In this document: positions 34,701-46,700 of the stretch, piece after piece
Numbering within the stretch: position 1 is the first letter of the stretch
Layout of the letters: every line of letters begins with the position of its first letter
NCBI RefSeq assembly: GCF_030936135.1
Contig: NC_082595.1
Coordinates: 86,790,451-86,854,450 of the forward strand
Direction of reading: 5' to 3'
Length of the DNA: 64,000 nt
Source of the DNA: Gavia stellata
Lineage: Eukaryota; Chordata; Aves; Gaviiformes; Gaviidae
Program-made: the position numbers and the translations under genes
Notes under the pieces: model-generated
The model's input: only the letters and a program-made list of their open reading frames with translations
What the model was told of the DNA's origin: nothing
Database searches by the model: none

Positions 34701-37700
34701 AGCTAAATAAGCTCAGGTCAGGTTCAGTATTGGATAGGAGGTCCCAAAAGCAACCTATCCACTACAAAATGGGTATGATATCACTTTATATTTTGTGGTA
34801 CAGGTCCAGTGATTGAAAATGGTATCACACAGCATTATTGTGTTGAAAGACTTTTTCTAATGTAATACAAGATAATGACAAAATCCTCATCAAAGCACCA
34901 CAAGGTCATATGATAATTTTCCTAGGATTAAAAGTTCACTGAGAAAGCCCTGGGAAATTAAACCAAAATTCTTTCTAACAACTTTCTGCCTCCCTAAGTT
35001 TTCTCTGTTGTTTCAGTTGGGTATAATCTTGTTACTAATCTTATACCATCAGGAATTACACCTCTTTTTATTTTCAACCACTGCTGCTTTCCAGAGCCTA
35101 TGGCTTGAACTGTATCACCACATGCACTTAAGACTTGATGATTTTACTCAGTATAACTGCTTTGAGATCAAATGGAGAAAACAGCTGAGTGGCACAAAGG
35201 TACATTAAAGAGTAACTAGCTGTCAATACCGTGGTAGAGACGCCAATTTAACAGAATTCTGATTTTTAGTGAAAAAACATGCTTCTTAAAAAAAAAACGT
35301 GTTGCTGCACTCCCACAAATCCAACAAGACTGGTTTTGCTATAAAATTTGATGAAATTTAAGTTCCACGTTTCAGAATACTAACATGAGAAAAAGTACAT
35401 ACACCTCATTGGGCACTGGCTTCTGTATTCATTTAACACACATCTCGTTTCATGAATCTGACTTAATTCTATGTTTTATTATTGAGAAGTCATAAATTTG
35501 CTATATTGCCTGTATTTGCAACTATTAAATTAATGTTCCAGTATAAACAAAAGTTGTGCATGTTATTGCTACAAGGTACAAAACAGTCTCTGGCAAGTTC
35601 TGAGCTCTTCAGTATGTGAACTCTTAGTGCCTTGGAGAATGGGAGATACAAAAGCTTAAAAATCTCTTACTAGTGCTAACAGGTACACATCTTCCATTCT
35701 GATAGTCACCAGTCAGCCAAAGCCTTTGATTATCTACCTTACCATCCATGTTTCTAAGTTTCTAGTAAACTTTGCTTCAGATACTGGGCACACCCTCTAG
35801 GAAAAATATTATAGTATTTCTGGTGAAGAATGCTATTTTGGTCCTAAGCTTTACTTGTGTAAAAGAAAAAAAGAACTACTAGGAAAAATTGCTCATATAC
35901 TAGGGAGGGGAAATAAATCTATTCAGTATGTCAGTTACACAGCAGAGGTCTGATCCTGTCCTGTACTAAGGGTTAACCCTAGTTAAGATTATGAATGTCA
36001 ATAAAATGTAAAATGGAACACAGGAAATCAATTCAGGCAAATCCGTTGCTTCACATTGTTTCAGTTTTCCTTGGGCTGTTGAGATCTACAACTGTTGTAC
36101 TCCTGTGATGATCAAGAGGGATCCTTTCCAGCCTACTAACTTCTGAAGCAGACATCATGATTTTAACAGCTTTCATTCTGCTATAAAAGAGTCTGTAAAC
36201 AAGATACTGTAAAACAGGACTGGCAGGAAGGGAGAAAATGAAACTAGAAAGAGACTAAGATTGCTGCTCAAAAGAGACATCTCCTGAGACCATTTTATAG
36301 TAATGTCTACAACATCTTGACTTTACTAGCAAAAAAAGAAAAGATGCTTTCCCAAGTGTACAATGCCACAGTTGTTAAAATAAAAAAAAAAAAATCCTGT
36401 TTTCTTTATGTTTTGACTTGAATAGCTTGCTACATTTACTTTATTTTCCTTCCTTGAGCAGAACAGAGGAGATCATGCCAAGATTTCCAATAGCAACTGA
36501 TAATTCGGGATGCAAAACACACACGCTTTAAAGGCATCTGATTTTAAAAGAGTTCATAGCTTATATGCACTTTCTACAATTTAGATCTTATAAGGAAGTC
36601 TCATGATGACTGTCCCAGAACTGAAGCACTAAAAATCATTAACCTTCAAAAGCCTTTCTAGCTATGTTCTATAGTCTTGCTGAACCTGAAAACATATTTG
36701 TTGTAAAAATCTGATACAGAATCAGGTAAAAACAGGAAATGCAAAGATGCGTATTCTTCACAGAACAATTGTTTCTTATTCACACTTATGAATTGTAGAA
36801 AATATTTGCAAACCAAAACAAAAAAGCCCACATTTCACTTTTTCAAACATTAACTGGAAGGAAAACTTGAATACACTTACTTCAGCAAATCTGCACCTAG
36901 AAGTTGCTACTTTTAAGTATGACTCTGATCCTGAAAAATTCTACTTAGCAGTAGTACTACATGGAAAAGCTTGCGCGATGAAGGCAAAATCACGTATGAC
37001 AAAAAGATCTGTTTAGCTAGTTGATGATCTTTTTTCCTTTACATCTACCTATAAAAGTAATATACTATAACTATAAAAGTAATATAATATAATATAATAT
37101 AATATAATATAATATAATATAGTATAATATAATATAGTATAATATAATATAGAGACTGTGTACATTTCTTTAAAGGCACCTTTAGAACGAGGGAGACATA
37201 TGTTTTAATAGAGTGAAACATCTCTGTAAATTCTGCCTCTGAACTCCTAAGAGTGTATCTTAACTCATACCTGAGATATGGGTCTGGCTGACATCAACCT
37301 CAGGCTGACAAAGTTTGACTGAAGATTCCTGAAGAGCTAACTGCTGTTGGAAATCCGACAGGAGATCAGCCATTTTGTCATCCTCTTTGTTATCCTCAAC
37401 ACTAGAAAAGGGGGAATGCCAACACTGTGATATTGGACAAAACATACCAACAGATACCCTTATCTTGGCATCAATCTGCTGTCTTACCCTCATTCAATAT
37501 AGTTGTGCCCTGTATGTTTTTAAAGCAATCTCATTTCATCATATGATAAAACAACTACTGCAATCTTATGAAGTTCATTTAGATTTTGCTGGAATCCTTC
37601 AACAGTAACAACTTTTTTTTTCATGTAATTCCAATTCCAGTTTCTTTTTGGATTTGAGAGTTCACTGTTCACCATTTTTAGTGAAGCCACTGAAGAATTG

Positions 37701-40700
37701 CTTGACCCCATGAAAAGACAAATCTTATCTTTTACTTCGTCTAAGATAAGCTGTTCGCAGGAAATAAGTTATCATTGATGGAAAGTTATATTTTGTAATC
37801 CTTGTCACAATGTAAGATACCTATTAAGGATTTTTTTTTTTTTTTACTCTTGCGTTATTCACTGAAGGGTGATCCTCAGTGGGTCTATTCATCAATAATG
37901 AAGGAAAACTTTCCTTTAGAAAAACTACTTTTTACCAATTCTGTAAACAGGCAAACATAAAAAATTTCAGAAGCAAGAACAAAATAGCAGAACAGAAACA
38001 ATATGCTTGCTACTCATCAGTAAACTTGAAAGATTACTAAATGATAAAAGAACATTACCACATTCAGAAATATCTGAATTTAAGTTGTATGTCATAATAT
38101 GATCCTTTAATAGGTGCATGCTTACTTGCACCAAGTAACCACAAACCACACAACTCTCCTTGATCTCATCACAAAACACTTTCTTTCCCTTGACTTGGTA
38201 CACAAGCCAGCTAAGAGATCTTCCGGTCATTTGTTAGAGTAGAATTGAATAATATTAAACAAGCCTAATAGAATGAGCTGAGAGTATAAGCAAGCAACTA
38301 GTAGACTTACGAATGGGTTTTAAAGTATTATAGAGAAGACAATTATGTTTGGGCCTGTCATAAGTAAGACTATAGTAAGATGTTGCACTGAACATACATT
38401 CTTTTATTTTGATGAATGTGATGGCCAGTCCCAGTACCTACATGCCACACTGTAAATTGTTTTTTCAAATGTAATTGTGTCATTTGTTTTTTCTCACCAA
38501 GATTGTATGAAACACCTACAACAGTAGGTTGTGATATGCACTCGACACACTCCAGCACCTCAATGTCCTTCTTGTAGTGAGGAGCCCAAAACTGAACACA
38601 GGATTCGAGTTGCAGCCTCATCAGTGCTGAGTACAGGGAGACAATCACTTCCCTTGTCCTCCTGGCCACACTGTTTCTAATACAGGCCAGGATGCCATTG
38701 GCTTTCTTGACCACCTGGGCACACCACCAGCTCATATTCAGCTGGATTTCATCCAATGCCCTCAGGTCCTTTTCCGCCAGACAGCTTTCCAGCCACTCAT
38801 CCCCAAGCCTGTAGCGTCACATGGGGTTGTTGTGACCCAAGTGCAGGACCCGACACTTGGCCTTGTTGAACCTCATACAATTGGCCTCGGCCCATCCATC
38901 CAGCCTGTCCGGATCCCTCTGTAGAGCCTTTCTACTCTCAAGCAGATCAACACTCCTGCCCAACTTGGTGTCAGACAGACTTAATGAAGGGAGTAGACAA
39001 AATGATGCTAAAATAAGAAAGTAATCCTAAGAAAACCAAGATTTTTACATTACTGTAGTTTATCATCCAGTTATTTTGCTGTGCGTTTGTGCACTAGGAA
39101 AAGATTTCATGCTAGTAAAGCATTCAGAAACAGATGTAAATAAAGCACTTAGCTCATCCTACTCTCTTCTATATTCAGTCAAATACTGCTTTGAAGCTGT
39201 ACTGCCCTGGGGCAACAAAACTGAGCTAGTAATACCATGCGTACATGGTTGTACTTTCCTTTTCTATTCCCAGTTTTAAAACTCTTGATTTCTTGTAGCT
39301 ATCAGCAGCATCTATGCCTGCTACCAGTAAGCAGTAAATTGGGAAAATTAGTCCCCCTTGGACTAATGCATCTGTAAACTTTCTATGAAGCAGACTATTC
39401 AAATTAAAGTAGACAAGTTTTCCAAATGTTACAGACTTAAAACTGCATATCACAGTAGAACATTCATATGCTTTAGAAACAAAATTTCAGGTTTCAGTCC
39501 TCCTGTGCACTTCATTAGTAAATTTTCATACTTACCACCTCTTTCCAACTCCATCACCATCAGGGGACCGTGTATAGGTGATCTTAAACTCTATGTCAGG
39601 TACAAGCTGCATGGCTAGACGATAAAACTTGATGGCTGAAAATAAAGGTTTAATGTTTAAACATGCCTGATGCCTATACTAACTTAGCAAAGCAAAGATT
39701 TTTTTTCAGAGAGATGGCTTCAGCTCAGAGCTCTAAAAAGGTAGAAAATTACTTTGCCTAGTAAATCTTATTTTGCATAAACTGATTAGGTTTAAATTCA
39801 GTACAGAAGAGAGGCACATTAAGCACCTATTTTCAAAACTAAAAACTTCATGTACTCTTTCAGAATAAAGAGCTCTCTCAGATGTGTTTTAGCTTTTACA
39901 GATTTACCTTAACTACTACAAATTCAATTATTTAACATTAAATTTAACATTAAAACATTACAAAGCCCTGATGTCGTTTGTTACCCAGCACTTACAAAGC
40001 TTTCTCAACAAGCCGTCAAGTTTTTAGGCATTATATTCATAAGTAACTATGAGGAACATGAAAGAGAATTTGAAAGATGATGCAGGTACAGATTTAAAAT
40101 CCCCGGTATATTACAGACAGTCATTCAGACATACACAACATTATAAAGGTGAAAAAGATCAACAAAATATTGTTGTAATTTTAAAACTTCAACAACAGAC
40201 ACAAAACAAGTAAATTTTACTGTGGTAAAACCATGGAAACTACAGAAGGCACAGAAGCAAGCCACTCAGAACACTGAGGGTGAGGAACCTGACTGGAGGA
40301 AAGCAGCCTTTTCAAAAAGCTATGTAGCAAGCACAAGACTATGGGCCGTGAAGGAAAAACTGACAGATCAGGTTTCTTCTAGCACGCAGAGAAAGTACTT
40401 CTGCCTTTAACACTCCAAAGATGCTACAAACACTGAGTAGAGAAATAGGCCCAGGAAAATCACCCTGTGGGAATGAACTGTTATTTAAGCTGCAGAATAT
40501 CTTTCTTCTGAGTTAACTCTGTGGATCCTTCTTAATTTAAATGGATTCATTGTATGTACATTCAGTCTGTTTTAATAACGGTATTAAGATCATATATGTA
40601 TTTATATATGTCTTTGTATTCCCACATGGTGATACTAAGATCAGAGGGCAACTCTCCCTCAGTTTGGACCCTTAAAAACAAAACCCAAAATAAAACACCA

Positions 40701-43700
40701 GGGAGTGCGGAGCTCAGAATCTGACGCGCTAATGAGTCTGAGAAGCCTGAGTTTGGGGCATGTAAGTGTTCCTATTTCCTTGAGTTCACATCAGGGCCGG
40801 TGACTGACAAGTAGTATCCTTTGGCTGGTGAGGATGAGGAATAGCAGCAGCCAGCTAAACCGAGCTCAGGCTCAACTTTAGCATTTAATCTTGCAGCAAG
40901 GCCTGTACTGTACTTAAACATGAACAAGCTGCTGCATATAACTGTTTCACAGACGTCAGCTATCAGCAGATTTCAGTAGCAGGCTGAAATGCCACTTGGA
41001 TTCTGGTAACATGGGTCTGAAAACAGATGTCCCAACATGTGCTCAGTAATATATCTATGTCTGGCATGGGACCTTGTCTCTAAGGTCTCATATAGATGTA
41101 TGTGTAGAAACAGTTTAGTTTTGTTTCTTTAAGTCTCAAATCAAATTCAACTGAGAAAGAATGGATTCATATTTATGCAATCCAGATGCCTAAAACACGT
41201 ATGTGAATGCAACTGTTAGATGTTACTACTTCTCTGCTGCTATGTTTAACATACAAGGAGTGCATTCAAGCAAATGAAGCTATAGCTTTCACTTTATATA
41301 CGCAATGCTTAAATAGACTGCTTTCCTTGTGTATTTTTTTTAATTTACTTGGAAACTGTTGGTATCAAAGAACCTTCACCATCAACTGCATGATTTCCTA
41401 AATGGTAGATTCAGATCAGATTTAGTTCTGACGTCTTTTTTGCTGTGCGTTTAATTCTACACCCAACACACAAAATACCTTAGCCTAAAGTAATTTTGCC
41501 CCATAAAAACATAACAATAAATTAGAAACTGAACCAACTGATTTTGTTACCTACTGGGGACTCATATTTCTCTCAGTTCATTTGAGATCTGGAACAACAA
41601 CCAGAAATCCCTTGCAAGGGAAGGAAAACTCCCATGGCGGAGAGGAAGTTTTGTATTGAACAGGTGGCTGAGTTCAGGATCTTCCAGAGTACTCTCAGTT
41701 TTGCATATCTTGACATATTTTGCAGCTGTGCTTTAACCAAGGTGGCCAAAACCTCTAGTGGATGAGCAGGATGGCACGTACATTCTGTGTTCCTTTTTTT
41801 TCCATGAAAGAAATAGAAAACTGGTATCTCCACTACTGACCTACAGGACTTGGAGATAGGACAGGCTTCTTACTCTATATATTCTGAAAACTAAATATGA
41901 GGAAGAAAACTTTGAATTTCCATTTTTACTAGTGCTGATAGCAAGAGGGCAACCAAGCTAAGAATCTTAAATATTTATAGCAAACCTCATAAAATAAGAC
42001 TACCAGATTTAAACATTCACTTCAGGAATTCTTAAAGAAGCTATCTTAGCATGCTGTGTAAATTAAAAGAAAAAAAACCAACCAAAAACCAAATGACAAA
42101 ACATTCCATGGGTTAAGCAGTTCTGTTCAAAGTGGAATGAAGAAAACTGTGAGCACAGGAAATACAGTATATTGTCTTCATTAATTACTATGCATATTTC
42201 ATGTTACAAAAGTCATATAAAGAAGCATGCTATATGAAGAAGCAATCCAGTGCTTCATTAAACTGCTAGATTTCAAAATACTGTTGTTTTGTCTGAAAGC
42301 TACAAATTCTTCCCTTGATCTCACTTTAGCTTCACCTCAACCTTAGAACTGTGAGTTCTAGGAAGGTTCCTGATGGTTACTTTCATAGCAAGTTTGTTTG
42401 CTTATCCAAATAATTGAGCTCTCAAATTACTGTTAGCCTGCAGTTTAAGTTCACTGGCATCGTGCAGTCTTGCACATAAATCAGAGAGTGCTAGATTCCT
42501 CTGCCATAAGGGTGTTCATTGTAGACTTCCACATTACCTTCGTAAAGGGCCCCATTTTGTTCTTCTTCCACTGCCTTCAGAAAAAGTTCTTTTGCCTGCA
42601 CAATAAATTACACGGAACACTTCTTAAATTCCTTACAAACACAAGCGCATTGTCACTTAACTTACAATTATTCTTCGTCTTACATACTGTATCCTATGAA
42701 GGAGATGAATAAAGTAATTCCATAAATAACAATAAGAAGACATATTCACGTGCTACAAGCCGTAACTGAAATTCCCAATGAACAAACTACCCATGTTCCT
42801 GCTGCTCGCCCCTTACCTATAGTCTTTCAGAAAGCAGACTGGGAAGGTGACGCAAAGCCAAGCATAAAAACCACAAAAATCAACGTAGGATTATGGAAGG
42901 ACATTAGTATGGAGACAGCAGGTTAATCACCTCTGTTGTTTCTCTAGATTTAATTCAGCATGACCTTTTAGGATAGTTATACTGCAATACTAACACATAC
43001 ACAAAACCCCCCAAAATTATACATCTATTTTTTTGTACCTTTTCCTCTTTTGCTATCTCCTGTTTCCCTCTGGCATCTACAGACTTTACTCCAGGTCCTC
43101 TTGAAGATGCTCTGCATGGCAGAGGTTCCAACCCACTAGAACTCATACCTGGGGCAAGCTCAAACATCCATTGAGCTCTGAACATCTGGAGCTCTGCCTA
43201 AAAAATCCGATTAATTCTGATTTAGTATCACATATTCAGACAGTACATTCTTTGAGGAGAAATTATAAAGTACAAACACAAAAAAGAATTTCAAAATTAT
43301 GCTTTACACTTCCAAGTCTTAAATGGTTTCAGTGAGTTTAGACACAGAGAGTTAGCAATTGTTTTATAGTAAATTTAAAAAAAAGTGCACAAGTACTTGT
43401 TCAATCTCATTCAATAACATAAGTGCTTTTATCTGGATTGTTCACCTCAGAAGAAAAACTGATGTTTCAAGAAGTGGTTGTTAGTACTACAGTTATGACC
43501 TAAGACTCCATAGAAAAGTATTCTTTCTAGACATAATGTTTGTTCTTGCTTATGCAGAGTTATCTTAAGCAAGAAGTCAATTATCTCTTGAAATTAAAAT
43601 TTAGAAAATCTAATTTTTTGTACACAAGCATACTAAGCTTTATGACAATCAAGGCTGTCATTTATATTATATTCAAATAAGACCTTACACTTCTTTCCCT

Positions 43701-46700
43701 TTTATAAAAAAAAAAAGACTATGCTTTGTGAAACAAGACAAGTTATAATTTTTGCCATGCATTTTTTCAGCATCTTTGAAGTTACACTTTACATGTCTCT
43801 TGCAATCATCACAACTTATGGGAGCAACTACACAGAAATCTAGTATCATAAGAGAACATGCTTTTCTATTAGACTGCTTTTATCAACTTTCTGCTCCAGA
43901 AGAGAGTGACAATTTAAACTGGAATTTGATCCATACAGAAACTGCTGTCCAACTTCTACAGTTCTTCAAAGAAATTCCAAATCTGCCACAAACTTTCTTT
44001 TCATCTACACAGATAACTGAAGACTGAATTTGACACTTGGAACACAATGCAGAATTTATCTATTTCACTTTTGGAGGGTCATTCAGATTAACCATTTGTC
44101 ACATCAACAAATGCGTTATCTAAATGACCATAAGTAATGCAGCTTAAATCACAGCAGTACTATGTTTGTGAAAAAACACTAGCATGAGAGACATACCTGA
44201 AGATTTGCTTCACCAGATCTTTCATTGTCATCGGTTCTTACCAAATCAGAGTGACAATCTTCTTCAGCTTCTGCCTAGTAGAGAGCAGTCAGATGTGATT
44301 ATAGAGTCTGCATAAGTCCCTACAGCACATTCACAAAGCACAACTGTCATAGACACACATTTAAAAAAAATGTAAGCCTATTCCGCTTTTCCCCATCCTA
44401 CCCACAGATCAATCTTAATTGATGATAAAAATTAATCTAAAAATCACTGGCATTGTTTGCACTTCCCTGTTAACCCAATGAAGTTGGGTTTTGCACTTCA
44501 GTCACATCAATCCAACACAGATTAGTTACGTATCACTTGGAGGCTTACATGCATCAGTACACTGCCATAATACTTGAATAAATACACTCAGTATCTAAGT
44601 CAAAGCATAGAACCAAAGCTTCAGTATTAAACTGTAGTGTGCTTCATACAAGAAATTAAAACTTAATCACTATCTTCTCATTGTAAAGATAACCAGTAGT
44701 TTTGATTTGTTTAACATTTACAAAAGCACAAAAAGACTAGTGCTTTGAGTAACAATAGATACTTTATGAAAATTATGGGACGATACATGCAATCTCAAAA
44801 ACTACATCTGAAACTAAACAAGAAATGTATTGTGAAAGAAAATAAAAAGCTAGCATGAGAACTTGACAGCTGGTTTTATTTACAGTACTGCTGTGAGACA
44901 GGTTAAACAAATAAGACCTTAAGTAAGACCTTTAACTAAACTTAACAGGGCTCTACATAGGAGGTAGACAGCTAGTTTAAGAGCAAAACTTAAAAAGACA
45001 CAAATAAATTCTCATCGTGTAATATGCTGAGATTTATGGAATCTATACTAAAACAAAGAAAAACTAATTCTGAGCATCAGTGACAAGCCGCTACAATGGC
45101 AACAGCAGCAAGATAGCATAAGGAAAAAAACACCCTGAACAAAGACTAAGACATTTGTTTAAAGTTTTTCCTGCAGCTGAAGCATCCCAGTTTTTTTACC
45201 ATTCTGCACTGAAATTCACATCACCAGTTCTGCAAGTACATAATGCAAAATGAGATTGTAAGAAGGTAAACCTGGCCTTAAGATTACCACAACTACTTAC
45301 AGAAGTCTTGTTTCCCACTCCTTCCTATTGTAGATAGTGCTCAAAGACTTCAAGTGACATTCTGTCAGTGCGATTATTCCGAGTTCTCGTAAAGAAATCT
45401 CTACCTGCTGCACAATCAAAGTGCAGAAATCAAAGCATCCTTGTAGTCAGAAAAATTTATAAATTTTTTATAGCATCTGGAAGTTTATGATCAAACTACA
45501 GAATACTGGCAAACCTGATGGGAAGACAACGTTTAATCTCTTCGTCTTGGTGACAAGCACCTCCCTGGAGTTCAGCTGTAGCACTTGTCTCTGATTCCCC
45601 AAACGACCACAAACTTACTGGCTGTCATCTCTAAACGTGTTTTCACTGATGTCTCAGTCAATTTACCTTTTACAATTGATAATGCAGACAGTGTTGGTTG
45701 GTTAAGGTAAACAGATATTGCATCTGTTTCTACATACTGATTCTAAGGCTGTGCATTTTTAATTTCTCAGTGGAGAAAACACATAAGCCAGAACACCCCA
45801 AAGCACTAGCAGCATTAAGTCTGGGCAAGGAGTAAATAACTTAGAAATTTCATGTGTTTTGATTCCAGAGTTTGACTGCAGGCAGTTAATGTCCTATGAG
45901 TTATAGCAGTCCTATCACTTTATTTTAGCATCCAGGGATTATGCCTATGCTGGCCAAACGGAGATAGGCTAGGAATGAGCTAACACTGAAATGGATAGCT
46001 GTAAGTGCACTATTATGGCACTGGACTGACACAAATAAGGCCTACCTCTGCCTGGGCAGAGTGCAAGGCTTCTGTTTTGCAGCTGAATTATGTCCAGTCA
46101 GCTCTCAGCCTGGGCGGAATAAGCCTGGTTTTATCTGCAAAATGCAGAAACTAGTAATTTCTAAACTAAATCAACACACCATCTTCTTGGGCATAAAGGC
46201 ACGCCCATTAAAACCTCTAACTCATGAAGTATGCAATAATTTAAGAGTTAAAATTTTTAGAAGGTTAAGAAGCTGGCTGAAGTTTACCTCACATTGAAAA
46301 CCTTTTTGTTTCAGTAATCTGTTCAAGAGCCTTGATTTTCCTCCCCTTGTCTCTGTTCAACTGCCCTACTCCATCATTTCTGAGTCAGTCAGTCAGTCAT
46401 GGTTCTGGACCAACTGCTTCCAAAATGTCATTCAATGCTCTTTAAAACTTAAACGTGCTTTCAATTCAAACAAAAAAATACACCATGCTATGAAGACCTA
46501 GTCCACAGCCTAAAAGCTGTCAAAAAAACATCATGAAGTTGATTACAAACAACGTTTTGACTCTTATTATTACCGCCTCTATACTGAGTGCATGTGTGAT
46601 GGGAAGTCTCATATCAAAGATTCATCTTCTCACAGCAGTGGCAGCATAAGTGACCATTCCCCTAAATTCACCAGTAAAGCAATTCATTCACATTGCTACT

